Below, in pieces: positions 29,301-41,300 of a DNA stretch of 64,000 nucleotides. The first letter of the stretch is position 1, and each line of letters opens with the position of its first letter. The notes below the pieces were generated by a model. It was not told the DNA's origin, made no database searches, and saw only the letters and a program-made list of their open reading frames with translations. The DNA is from Mesaphorura yosii (Eukaryota; Arthropoda; Collembola; Poduromorpha; Tullbergiidae). Where the stretch lies: the NCBI GenBank assembly GCA_009869945.1, contig WIXG01000365.1, positions 1 through 64,000 on the forward strand, given 5' to 3'. The translations under genes and the position numbers were made by a program.

Positions 29301-32300
29301 CGTACGGAAAAATGCAAATCAAAATTAGTTTTTATGCTCCTCGGTGCCTGGGCACGGGCACGGACACGGACTTTGTTAATTTACTGACTTGAATTGCATT
29401 GGCTTAGCAGGACACGGGCCATGAACGGCGAAAGACGTTCAGCGTTTATGAACTTTCAACTTTCTATTTTCTACTTTCGTATAAATAATGAACCTCGATT
29501 GAAAAAGATCAAGAGAAGAGGCGAAAAGCGAAAAGCGATCTGGGTCATACTCGCGAAGGCACGCGGAGTGCCGCGGCCGAGCCAAGGAAAAGCAGTGGCA
29601 AGGGTAATGAAGGAGGCAAAGCCTGTGGGATTACCTTTTGATTGCTCCTGGTAGATTAAAAGATGCTAGAATCCAAGGAGCAGGCTCCACACGGTTCCGT
29701 GCGCGTACGGCAGTCAGACAGGCCGAGAGCAGGAGTAATTTGATCCGAGAACAAGATGACAAATTAATTCCGGCAGGCAAGCAGGCTTCTTGGTTGATTG
29801 AAGCTTGTTCGAATTTCTCCTTCGATGCGATGGCGGCGAGCGAATTCGCGAACGCGAATGCGAATTCAACGCACTTACAAAAAAAATTTGATGGCTTGAA
29901 TGACGAGTGTTTTGAAATTGAAGTCCGAGTCCTTGCACTTTGAACTCGCGTTCCGAGTTCCGGTCCGGAGCGTGTTGTGATTAAATGTTATATTTTATTA
30001 CCACATCCGTCCGAGTTCGAATGCAAGTACGCCGACGCTCGACACATGAATTATAAATGAGACTCTACACTGGCGAAATTCGTCCGTCTGCGACTTGTTT
30101 ACGTTTGGGCGTCTGCGTCCGCGTCGCGTCTGTCCAGCTGGAGTTCAGGGCCGAGTTCAGTTCGCATTCAGTCGCGACTCGCAAATTTTTTGCGTGCCGT
30201 CAGCATTCTTTTCTGTCGCTATCTTCAATTTTGTTCACCGTCCACTGTCCACTTGTGGAAAGTTTCTGTTTCTGTCACGTTTGAGTACAATTTCATGAGA
30301 CAATTACAGCACGATCACGATGGTCGTTGAGATTGTTAGCGAAAGTTCGTCACGTCACGTCACGTCACAATTCAATTCACACGATTTACGAGCGCGAGCG
30401 GGTGAAGAGCACGAGCGAGAGATGATGAGCAACAGGACAGGAAAACAAGACCCGACTCACTCGACTCGACGAATAACGTCTCGCTGCAATGCACTGCAGA
30501 ATGTCAAGACGTTATTACTTTTACTTTACACAATAATAAAAACATAATGCAATTTACTGGCACCGTACGACATGATCATATGTTCAATTTAGGAGTCTTT
30601 CCGGAGCGGAGCAAGCAAGCATTCGACAAGTCCAAGTCCAAGTTCAACCTCGCGCTCGCACAATGAAACACATAAAATAATGATGGGACCAAAGTTTATT
30701 GTGACAACGACAATAAAGTACACGAACAACGACTGCCAGCCAACAAGTTGAGACTTCTTTCTTCCAGTCGTAGTCGGAGCCAGACCAACTTTGTCAGATG
30801 AAAAGCCCGGCGAGCGAAGAGGAGAGAAAGAAAGTTCGTACACGGTTCACGTCCACGAGGGCTAAATCTATTATATTTACCATTTACTATTCACCATTTA
30901 CCCTGCGCGTTTACAAAATATTTCTCTCAGTGAGACACAGACACGACACGACACGGCAGGCGCGAGCGGGGAGAGTCAACCGACAACTGGTGCTGGTGCT
31001 CTGGTGCTCGAAATTGTTATATATTGGATTCCTGCTCCTAAACAGCAGCAGCAGCGGAGAAAGTTGTTACAAGTTACAGTCTGCAGCAAAATATTTTACT
31101 TGCTGTTGCTGCCGCTCATGCAAGTGAGTTTTGACTCGAGCCTCTTTCTCTGCTCTTTTCTTCGCGTACGGCTCTGGTCTAGTGAGAGTACAACTTTTAT
31201 TACTTTACTTTACTCACACCGAACCCGCACCCGTTGTGCGTTGAGGCTTCGTTTTCATTTACTCTCTCGCCCGAGCTGAGTGCTGTGCGACTGTGACTGG
31301 TGCAGGATGCTCCCCAGAGCTCGAATCTTTTAATTGAAGTTACATTCGATTGGTTTCAATTGAACAATGCGACTGCACTTCCCTCCGTTACTTCTGCTAT
31401 TACTGTTCAGTGCTCAGGCATTCGGCATGGCATTCCTTCTCAAGGGAACTAATCCCATCAATTGAAAACTTTCTTTGAGAGTCGGCCGTCTCGGTTGACC
31501 GGCTTTCGCATTCGCTCTTTAGTCTTCTTCTTAAGTCTTGATGCTGATGCTGAGTGCTGATCGTCGTCGTCGTCGCTGTCTCTGCTCCTCGTTTTGCACT
31601 TGAACATGTAAAATTGGAACGGATTATCTTTGAATCTTTGAAAGTTCAGCCATTCAGCCGTCCATTCACCCGGCAGCGAGCAGCGCAAGCTGGAAAAAGA
31701 TAGATCGCCCACGCAGCGAGCTGCGATCATCATTAGTATCTGAGCTGGCATTGGCATCTGCTTCGGCTTTCACCACAGCATCGCAGCGCACTACACCCGA
31801 AGTTAAAAGCAGTGGCGTGGCATCCTTTTTATACAGTGACTGTTCTTAAATTATGCAAATTAATTCCGGCACGCTTCGGCCATTGTTCTGAAACATTTAG
31901 CATTCCATTCCTACGCATAGCATCGCATTGTCTGTCTGCTGGTTGAAAGAAAGATCAAAATGATGAGAAATCATAGACTCGCCTCCTCCGCCTTGCCTCA
32001 CCGCAAAGTCCAAGTCAGAGTCAGTATTCAAATCATAGCTTGCAAGAGAACACACCAAACACAAAGCAGGGCGACAAATACTCGCGATGCGATAATTCGT
32101 GTGTTTGTGTGCCTTGTCTTCTTTGAATCTTGCCTTTACGGTTGAAATCTTGAGTCTCTGGAGAAAGGCTACATACTCTTTTCGCTTTCGTGAAGGCTTT
32201 TCGCATTCACGTTCACGTTCACTCACATGCATCCGTAAACAACAATAACTTTAAAAGGCTTCTGCTGCTGCGCTTGTGTACGCATGGCTTTTTTGATTGC

Positions 32301-35300
32301 ACAATGGAAACAGTCGCGAGAGGCACGTACCGTGAATGTTAAACACACGGACGAGAAAGCAAATGAGTCGCAGTCGCGGTCGCGGCCAAAAATGGCGAAC
32401 AGCAAAAGGCACACAACAAATAGCAAACAGGAAGAACTGGCGAAACTTTTCAGTGAAGAGGCAACAAGACATCAGAAAAGACGCATCACAGTACGCAGGA
32501 GACGAAGAGACAGACGGATGAATATTACATAATGTGAAATATTGCATTCATCTCCTTTTGTGTTTGTTCGTACTCGAATTGTTCGTGAATTCGTGCATTC
32601 CAAATGAATGCTAGCTTCGCTGGTTTGCTGTCGTTGTCGTTACTTTGCTTTCGCTTCGTTATTTTGAAGAATTTTGCCGTGCGCGTGCTCACACGTTCGA
32701 GTCCTTAAAAACCGGAATTCGGGAATTTGAGGCTTGCGGCGGCCTGACTATGCATTATGCGACTCGGGCAATGATGGACCTTATTTGCCACATTACGCGC
32801 AGGAAATCTATTGGCAATAACTTCAGCTTTTGTTATTTGTACTCGTATTATTTGGAATGACAGGACAGAATTTTGGAATTTGCTTTTCTCTGCGCAACAC
32901 GTGTAAGAATGCAGTTAAGAAGTTCCGACACAGGTTTTGTGTACTACATTAGGCAAAGTAAATTCTTATTTTATTCTGTCAAAGTGTTGCTGTTGCTTTC
33001 GAAAGAATTTGGAATTCAATGTAATGGAAAAAGTATTCACAATTCACGATCCTAGCAGACAGCAGAATGCAAACAGCAGAGAATAAAGAAATTGCAGTCA
33101 TTCTCCAGCAAAATACAATACAATAATGCAATAATGCAATAATGTGTTTCCAGTTTCCAGGCACCAGGCGCGGGACTCAACGAGCATGTTCCCACATTCA
33201 TCGCATTACGGTTCGCTCCAAGTTTATGGTTACGCTCCTCAAATATGAATAATACAGGAACAGAGCCATGCATAATGCACGCATTTGTATCATTGCCTGC
33301 TTGCCGGATCTTTTCTGGGATCCCACTGCCTAAAAATTAGACTTGCATCGCGATTGCATTAAGCTAACATTGCTCTAACAAGAGTCTAGTTAAAATCGCA
33401 TAAAGCATAAAAAAACACACGAATGGGGCGAAGAACGGAACTTTTCTTTCCCCACGCATTGGGAATCTGCTCCTGTTTTACTCCCTGACTGGAATGAGAA
33501 AATTCTTCCCCCTGCACGGCCACCACGCACTTTATATTACCCTCTTGGGACGACGGAATTCAAAATTTCAGAATTTTTGACGACTGACATTTCGAGCGCT
33601 GAATGCACAATTCACTGTAGCTCTGTTCTGCTCTGCCCGATGAATCCCTCATATTTGTATTTGTTCGAATCATTGTTCAGACGACTGCGGGTGCCGTCGT
33701 CGAGTTGAGCTGCTGTTGACGTTTTAAATTTTAAAATGAATTGATTCCTTTCCTTTCCCTCTCGCGTACACGCCAGGCCCAACCCCAAATATTATATAAA
33801 ATATGCACTTAAGGTTGAGGGTGTGACATTTGCCTTTGCTTGCGCTGCGCACCGCGCCGCAGTAATGCCACTTTTTATTCATTAATTTACCCGCTCTCAG
33901 TTAATTAATTTTTTCCAGCTTCGTATCTCGTGTTTTGCCTCTCGCTGGGCGACAGAGAATCAGTCAGAATTAATTCAGAAAAATATGGCCTCCTGGCACG
34001 CGACCATAATCGACAAAAGTCAAAAGTTGCTCGCTCGGAGATATTTTTCATACTTAATCTCTGGTGAATTGTGAATTCTTTTAATTTACATACTGCACAA
34101 AATTCGAACAAGAATGTGAGCTGAGAGCCCTACACCAAGTCAAAGAATCATTTTTCTTCAAACATTGTGTTCTGTGAGCTGTGATTTGAATGCCGGGCCG
34201 AGAATACTTGCGTTGCACTTCACTCCAAGAAGATGACAAATGAGATCTGAAACGCGTTGGCGTTGGCGTTCGGTTCACTTGCGCGAGTAAGAAAAATGTA
34301 GAATGATATATTGCGTGTGCATCGTAGTCTCGTGGAAATTTTGAATAAATATTTCCTAGAGAAAAATCTAGGCAACGCAGCAGGCAGACTGTCATACGAA
34401 TCATCGCCTCCGTGTGGCCGCGTGGAGCTCGCTGAATTTATGACATAATGAGTACAATTCTACACAATACAGAATTCTTGAATGTAGCACTTGAGTAATA
34501 CACCATCGACTTCTTTAAGTGTGTGTAGACGTAGACTAGACGTTGACGCGTCCTCATTATGAATGGTGACAAATTGCGAGTGAATTACTTATTTATGGGT
34601 ATGCTTGTTATCCGTGGCGTGGACTGGAGGTTCAATGTACTAAATGCGGCACACTTACAAGTTACTGAATCCGTAACTGCTGTGAAAACTTTCCAAAACC
34701 AAAACTGATTTATTCCAGTATCATTTCATTATCCCGAGATTTGTCCAACTAGTAAATTCTTAACACAGCGATAACGACAATAAATGTTATTGTCGTTTCT
34801 ATTAGAAACTTGCAGCTCTGAACTTAACATTTCCGCGTCCAACTCTTCTTTTGCATGCTGCTTGCAGTTTGGAACCTGAAAATTAATAATAACACACACA
34901 GTACGGTTACATTACACAAGCACAGTTTGATTGTTTTCTGCATCATCCTGGGCTCTACTCGAGCATGCTGACGCTCGTAAAATCATTAGCGTCAGCATTC
35001 AATATCAATTTGATGGTATTCGCCATTCGCGAATATGCGAGGTCTAATTTTCTGTTGCTGCTCCTGCAGCAAAAGAAGCAATTTCGGCGATGGGCTTTTA
35101 GTTAGTAACTCACTTTCGCAACATCGCATGCATGAACTACCAACTACGGTATCTTCGACCTCTTTCACTTTACTGCCACCGCCACTGCCACCGCGCGCGC
35201 AGTGCAGGAGGAAGAAAGTAATGATGGAATGGAAAAAGGGAGTTGTCTTTAAATAAAGCTTCGTCATTTGTGTACTTACCAAACTACTGGCGACGGGGAG

Positions 35301-35366
35301 GCGATGTAGGTTAAGTTGACGATTCACGTCCGCGGAATGTGGATCGTTCAGGTTAAACTGGCCCAT
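8379..35366 (-). CDS. dpr: Dpr-family two-Ig neuronal cell-surface protein
   Basis: This is a member of the Dpr (defective proboscis extension response) family: cell-surface proteins that bind DIP partners to specify synaptic connections. Coding exons, 5' to 3', are 35366-35280, 18828-18738, 10334-10081, 10004-9843, 9714-9580, 9043-8884, 8789-8739 and 8575-8379, giving 378 residues. All phases agree (0,1,0,0,0,1,1) and all sites are GT-AG. Ig1 has Cys135, Trp147 and Cys197 (YEC) with the family motif RRDWHILTTG. Ig2 has Cys239, Trp253 and Cys297 with YIFWYHNERMINYG, a Dpr hallmark. A Gly/His/Ser-rich linker (about 73-98) precedes Ig1. A hydrophobic stretch at 341-362, after Ser-Ser-Gly, fits a GPI-anchor signal or a membrane span. 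The six 3' exons are near certain. The two 5' exons are inferred from phase, splice sites and the signal peptide they create together. Which dpr paralogue it is cannot be told. Confidence 0.85.
12251..12290. repeat. GC-rich inverted repeat (hairpin-capable)
   Basis: The arms at 12251-12263 and 12279-12290 pair as GAGC-(g)CGCGTATC against GATACGCGGCTC, with one bulged base. Part of the loop (CGCG...CGCG) can also pair. The block is much richer in CpG than its surroundings. Confidence 0.6.
15645..15669. repeat. Perfect 9-bp inverted repeat, 7-nt loop
   Basis: ACAAGCACG at 15645-15653 is followed by seven bases and its exact reverse complement CGTGCTTGT at 15661-15669. It lies in dpr intron 2. 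It is too short for a microRNA precursor. Confidence 0.6.
18738..18828 (-). CDS. dpr: Inferred second coding exon of dpr
   Basis: This 91-base exon starts after a GGACAG acceptor in phase 0 and ends at an AAG|GTATGG-type donor in phase 1. That is the phase required by the acceptor at 10335, so the reading passes from QIWLE through a split glycine into CFYYQTDG. It supplies the hydrophobic core of the signal peptide and an Asn-Thr-Ser glycosylation site. The polypyrimidine tract at its acceptor is weak. The open frame continues upstream without an ATG, so the left boundary rests on the splice reading. Confidence 0.5.
20568..20583. repeat. 16-bp all-GC perfect palindrome
   Basis: CGCGCGGGCCCGCGCG equals its own reverse complement and consists only of G and C in otherwise moderate-GC DNA. 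Confidence 0.75.
21951..21970. repeat. 10-bp direct tandem duplication
   Basis: CCTGGCGCTG occurs twice without a gap and is followed by the partial copy CCTG. It looks like local replication slippage. Confidence 0.7.
25922..25950. repeat. (CGACTT)n short tandem repeat
   Basis: Three to four tandem copies of the hexamer CGACTT end in a shortened unit. It lies in dpr intron 1. Confidence 0.7.
26822..26834. repeat. (GGCA)n short tandem repeat
   Basis: Three tandem GGCA units. The same motif recurs at 27262-27276 and at several other places in this non-coding region. Confidence 0.6.
27262..27276. repeat. (GGCA)n short tandem repeat
   Basis: Three and a half tandem GGCA units in non-coding DNA. 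Confidence 0.6.
28995..29012. repeat. (AACCC)3 short tandem repeat
   Basis: Three tandem AACCC pentamers. The motif resembles some telomere-type repeats, but the array is far too short to call telomeric. Confidence 0.6.
30348..30367. repeat. Four tandem CGTCA words
   Basis: CGTCA is repeated four times with a 5-bp period. Each unit is a half-site of the CREB/ATF element. The array could be simple slippage or a cluster of bZIP half-sites inside dpr intron 1. Confidence 0.6.
34773..34797. repeat. Perfect 11-bp inverted repeat, 3-nt spacer
   Basis: AACGACAATAA (34773-34783), the spacer ATG, then the exact reverse complement TTATTGTCGTT (34787-34797). It lies about 0.5 kb downstream, in gene orientation, of the inferred first dpr exon. 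Confidence 0.75.
35280..35366 (-). CDS. dpr: Inferred first coding exon of dpr
   Basis: The exon opens at an ATG preceded by an in-frame stop, runs 29 codons and ends at a consensus donor (TTTG then GTAAGT) in phase 0. Its last residues, HRLPVASSL, join in phase with the next candidate exon, which begins MLALALLGANVLDA. Together they form a signal peptide with a basic flank, a long hydrophobic core and a small-residue cleavage region. Neither exon encodes a complete signal by itself, which is the main reason for linking them. It could instead be a chance ORF beside a good donor, or belong to another minus-strand transcript. Confidence 0.5.
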
Positions 35367-38300
35367 TACTTTTATACTTCCCAAACACTTTCATTTAACA
35401 ACTTATCACATGCCTGATTGCTTGCGTAGACAGATAGCAGAATAACTTCTATTTTCACTGCTGATCTCTTTGAATGATAATATGTCTGATGTCTGCTATT
35501 AAATTAAATTATATCGTGCGTCACTGTTCATTTCACATAAATAGCAGTTTGAGTTTCATTACAATGTTGGTCGGTGTTGGCAGCTCGCCGCTCTATAATT
35601 TACGAAACGTATCGTAATCGTTCAACTTCCTGTTCCTCGCTTGGCATTCAATGGCTTTATTCATTCCATAACGAACGTCACTCTGCTATCGCTGTTGAAT
35701 TGCTTCCAGATCCTGGGTTCAAAGGTTAGCATTGTTTACGTCAAATTATCGAGTGGGTGACAGGCATCAGCAATTTTCTTACCTTAACAGCAGTTTAACA
35801 GTAACACTGAAGAGATTTTGACAGTAATTGTAGTGAAGGCTTCAATCAGACTGCTCAATCACTCTGAAATCAGTTGGTAAGTTCCATTCTTATGTATTCT
35901 ACTTATGCTGCAGTTCGAAATTAGCACGTCGGTGTATCGAGAAAGGGTAGCCGCCTAAGCCTGGCCGGGGAATGCCTAAGACAATTAGAAATTGACATAG
36001 TGAGTGAATGATTCGGTGATGATGGTAATGAATGACTAATGAGCGGTTTGGTACTTTAGGACTCCCTTTCTCTAGTGCAGCTCGTGAATTCTTGTGGGCG
36101 TTAGTGAATAGATGTTTTCGTCTTTCGTGTCACTGTCCATAAATTGAGTTCTTCTAATTCGTTTCGGCGGCGGCGGCGGTGGTGGAACTCTATAAAGAAG
36201 CGATTAGATTGATGGATGGGTTTTCGAGCTCCTGCCGTCCTGCCCTGCTCATGCGGTTTCGTCGAGGTAGAGGATATCATGTTCACGTTCCCTCGTGCTA
36301 ACGTGCGATTTGTATCACCGTCACCATCACCATCATCGCGTGCGAATGCCAAGCTGGTACAATTGCAGTTTCAGTTGCAGTCTGCTGTGCTGTGCAAAGG
36401 AATTAGGCAAAACGAGAAACGATGAAGTTGGGGACGACGGGGATGAAGAAATGAAGACAGAGATGGAGAAAAGTATGTTGGTGTAGAATACTGATGATTT
36501 TTAAAGTAAGCACAAGCACAAGACAAAGTGTGTTTTCACTTCCTGAGAGCATGGAGTGATCCGTCCGGGAAGGGTGCATAACTAATGGCATTATTGCACA
36601 TTTACTCCGCAGGCGGAAGATGGACGGTGACACTTTTCAGTGAATCCAATGAGATAGAAATAGAAAGCAGGCGAAGCAGAAAGCACAAGCACGAAGCCAC
36701 CGACTGTGAGCTGTGACCTGTGATGTGACCCTCGTCCTCTCGCTCACGGCGCGGCGGCTGCTTTAATCAGAATTCATGAGCAAGACGTGATTTGCCATTA
36801 CAAATGAATTTCCGTCATGTAACGTGTAACATGTAACTGATAGGGACGTGGCCATTCTGCTTCCTTCCATTTCCCAGTAGAACGCGACAAAGGTGGAAAG
36901 ACGAAGAGAGTGGGGCGGTTTGGCTTGTCAGGAGATATCTTATTTACGATTAAAATAAAGAAGCTACAGCGCGGCCGGGCGCGAGATTCTTTCTTCGTCG
37001 GCACGGCCACTTTGTACATTTTATATCAGCCACTAAAATAAGTTATAACGCTATGATCCCCAGCAGCAGGACGCCGCGGCGGCGGAAGAATTCACAACCT
37101 GGACGCTAGACTCCGCCGGATTCCGAAATTCTGATAGCTAGCAGGAAGAAAGAAAAGAATCGCGTCTTACGATTCACGTACGCATCGGAAGGTCAGAGAG
37201 CCCGTAGTCGGACTAGCAGGCTCCCTGAAGGAAATCCCCAAGTTTCAATGGAGATAAAATATAGAGAATAAAGTCATTTCCAGGACTCAGCCGTCCAGTG
37301 CTGCAGTGCTCGACTTTGCATTGCATCGCATCCGAGATTGAGATTCCTTCCGCGTAAGCAGGCAGACATTTTTTCTTGTTTCCCGACCCTTCCTGTCAGG
37401 ATGAAGCTTATTCCTTCGAGGTGGCAAGTCAAACCAGGTCGCCATCGCCGGTTAAATCTGCCTCCACGTCCATCCACGCGAATGCCTCCGGACAACTTTA
37501 ACCTGATAATTAAGTAATTACTGCGTCCAGAACCTAAATTAAGACTGAACTTTTAAGCTCAAAGGTTTCTGTGTACGTCATTCTCGTCAACGTCAACGTC
37601 ACGTTAAGCCTGATGAGAAATCTGATGTCCAATTTCAAGAAATCACATCGGTTAATTACAGACTCCATCATCTTCAGTTTTCAGTGTCAGTGAAAAGAAG
37701 GCCTTGACGCAGACGCCAACGCTTTTTTAACCAAAGTATAAAAACTTAGCTTTCTGCTTTCTCCACGTCGCGACACCGTCTCCGCAGTCATTTGCATCAT
37801 AGCACCATTAATCTGAACACTTCGCCTTCTGCATTCAGACTCGGACACATTTAACATTTTCGCATTTTGCCATTCTCCACTTGCCATCGTCATTTACACA
37901 TTCCAAAGGTAGGAGCACAGCACAGCGCAAAAGTAATCTTCTTTATTGGAAATGCGGACTCTGAACGCAAAGAACGAAAGAAATGTGTCTCTCATTTATA
38001 AAATATTCACCGTCATTAATCATCGCTCTGTTGCGGGTCTCCCTGGCCTGCCTGCCCGTTGTGGTCGTATATTACGTGTGTGCTATGTATTATTACCTTT
38101 TTATGAACACTGCGCGGGTATTTCTGGCATGGCCGTGTGGCGTATTATTACCCTACTCGTGAGCTAAGGCGGATATTTACTCTTTTTTCGTACTCGGACC
38201 CCGCACACAATTGTGGAATGCACTTCTCCAGACTGCGCTGGCTGCTTCGCGTTCGCGTTCTACGCGCCCTGTCAAAGGAAATGAACGACCCTCGACCGAA

Positions 38301-41300
38301 GAAGCCCCGGTCGAGTGCAGGCAGGCAGTGCAATAATGCGAAAGCAATCGTCGTCTTCTTGCATGGTGAGTCGCAACTCGCGACTGTTAAGTCCAAAGAA
38401 ATTGGTTTTGTAAAGTATGAGGACCGAAATCCATGTCGACTGGACACTGCACTGGATAAACGACAAAGGAAGGAGAAGGGAAGGGAAGAAGAATGAAGTT
38501 CAGAAGTCCAACCGGGCGTGGGTGCTTGTCTCACTGGAGTCCATGAAATGTAATGTAATGTTGTACAAACCATCGAGTCTCATTTCGAGTAATGCTGTAA
38601 TGCATACAATGTGTCATGTCACGCGTATGTGGCTGGCTGGCGGATCCTCTTAACTTCTTACCCTTTCACTAGCGGCACTGCATTCCACTTCCTTTTCATT
38701 CTCTATTTCAGGCGGCCCGGTCGGTCGTCGTAATTTTCTCCTTTTTGAGCGACTCGTGTGGAATACCAAAGATTCAAAGACGCGACGGCTCGACGGGGCA
38801 CAGAACAGATCAGAAAGAAAAGCACGGAGAAAGGAGTCAGGAGCCAGCAGCGTGAAGAAAGAAGGTGAAAGTGCGTGCACTAATTCCTCTTCGCTTTCAA
38901 GCTTTCATTCTCGGAAGTGTAATGTAATGTAACTCTTTTCTCGATTCCAACGCGATTCTCGATTCTATCTTCTCGCCGCTGCTCGTCGTTCCGCAAGAAG
39001 AAGCAAGAAGCCCGGTTCGAAGCGAAGCCGGGACGCAAAGAAAGTGAAAGAAAGCGAACGTACACGTGAAGCGTAGACGTAAGTTTAAACTTTTCATTGC
39101 GTGCGTGATGCGTGAAAGAAAAACAGAAACATTTACCATTTACCGAGATCTCTTTCATTTTCATTGCTATTTGATTTTGGAGGCAGGCAGAACCAGAATC
39201 AGGCAGTCCAGGATTTGGATTTAAATAAGAAAATGTAATGGCATTGGCAATAGCGTGGCCGAAAACGAGAGCGGAATAAAATAGTGCTACTTTGTAATGT
39301 AATTGTGCTCGTCCTGCTTTTACCCTCTCTTACGCTTTGTTCTTGTTCTCGAACTGACTACTTTTTATGTAGTTGCAAATGGGATCGAAAACAATGCGAG
39401 CCGCGTCGGGAAAATGAACCCTAAACTCATCTGACTTGAATTGAAGGAGAAAGCAGAAGCAGAAGTAGGGAAAGCATTGCATCGAGAGCCGGGAAAGAGA
39501 AAGAGAGGAGGCTCATGTCCATATAAATATAAGTGTAAATATGAGATTAGATAAGGTGGAAATGATTCCCATTCTGGCTCAGCTCACAACGGATTGTGTG
39601 TGATTTGACCTCAACTCAGTTTTTATAGCATAGTAGCAGCAATGCCTTTTAGGTCGGACGAGCACGCTGCCACGTTGTAACAATGATTTGGTGACAACGA
39701 CAACGACAACACGCTTTTTGCCGTGCGATGCTATAATGTGGGCTTTGGCTTTGGCTTATGGCTTGGCTTTTAACATAAACACAAAGACTCACGTCTCGTT
39801 TATTTTGGGGTCGGACGCGGATCGGAGACGCGAGAACCCATCAATATAAAAATGGTTACGAGGAAGAAGCCGACTCATATTTATTCCATTGTTATCAGAT
39901 CGGGATGCGGATCTTCTGTGGTAAGTCTGGTAAACGTAAAGCAAATGTCAAAGCCCTCTCGGAGTAAAGCGAAGGCGAAGTAATACGAGGGCATGAATCT
40001 GTGTTTTCGTTGATACTCTGGCGTGAATTGCTGAGGATCAACACGGAAGTAGACTCGGAGCGAAAAGACGTCGCGGGGAGAAGGAGAATAATCGTTTTGG
40101 GCCGGGGCAGTCAATTTTTTGAAAAATTCGATTCGAAATTCCAAAAACCGGATATAAGACGAAGACGATGTTCGACGCGACTGACATTCATCTTAATCTT
40201 TACGACATTCGAGGAACCGAGCAGGATTTTATGCCTTTTGCCTAGATGCTTGGTCGCGGAATGCTTTCTCCTGCCCGTGCCGGCAATCCCTCACTTGAAT
40301 GGATGCAGTCAGTTTAGAGATGATTGCAAGGTTGTTATCACGTCAGTACTTCCTCTCAATTTTTCTCCACAAATCCAATGAGCTGAATCACGGATCCTGA
40401 ACCGCTTTACTACACTGGTGCCTTGTTATTATAATATGATAATGATTATATAGCGTATCGCGTCGTCGTGAGCCTTTCTTTTTCATTGCGTGGCCAAGAC
40501 CACGATCAGACGATGCCATAATAATAATATTGCGTTACTCTTCATTGAAAACGCTTTACCATCACGCATTTACCATTTACAAGCAAAGAGGCTCACTCAG
40601 ATTGATGCTGTTGTCGAGAAAGTCTCAAACCGGATCTGCACTGCCGCTGCACGCACGGTCGAACGAACGCGAACTCGAACGTGAAAGCAACAAAATGGAA
40701 AATTCTCTTCGGTCTTCGATACTTTCTAGCCAAAGCACTCTGCTTTACTTCTGCTGTTGCTTTTGCTGTGATCTGCTGTAAAATTGGGCTTTGTGCTGTG
40801 TATAAAGCATAATCGATTTGCAAATACTGCTCGATCGGGCTCAGGAGTTTTATATTTTATATTTTTATACCTTTCGCCTTTGCCCGTGCTTCACTTGAGC
40901 TTCCTTTCCTCGCCCTCCTGTCTCGTCTCGTCTTGTCTTGAAGTATCCGCTTCCTCGTCAGTCCTGCTTTGCCTCGAGCTGATAGATTCGATTCAGCATC
41001 AGCTCAGCAGGCGCACGGCAGAGAATATTAATACAGGCCTGGCCTGGAAGTGGCTGAAACATAATCCACAGGCCACAAACTGCAAACTACAAACCGAAAA
41101 ACTGCAAACTGAGAAAACCAACTCAGCTGGGTGAAATGGTGAAATCCATCACATCAAGTTTAAGAACTTTGAACTTTGTTCATTTTCCTTCCGCTTGTCT
41201 TCTTGCTAAAAAGTAGCAAAATTGCGAACTGGGAACAGAAAAAGTTGGCGAACGTGAAATTACCCGCAGCAATTTGCGAGCATAGCCTCAAAGCACTTGA

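Larger units (their letters stand above)
18829..35279 (-). other. Large dpr intron 1 (about 16.5 kb)
   Basis: This is the inferred first intron of dpr. No gene, transposon or RNA gene could be supported within it. It holds microsatellites and short tandem repeats, an all-GC palindrome (20568-20583), four tandem CGTCA words (30348-30367) and a 25-bp palindrome (34773-34797). A long first intron is common in neuronal cell-adhesion genes and often carries enhancers; that role is inferred here. Confidence 0.45.

Noticed and set aside
35370-35376. TATAAAA on the minus strand next to the inferred first dpr exon
   Set aside because: It lies only a few bases before the ATG, too close to act as a TATA box for a transcript carrying that start codon.
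39881-40144. A minus-strand frame with protein-like composition (FSLRVYFRVDPQQF)
   Set aside because: No convincing acceptor, donor or family match was found, so it is probably chance.
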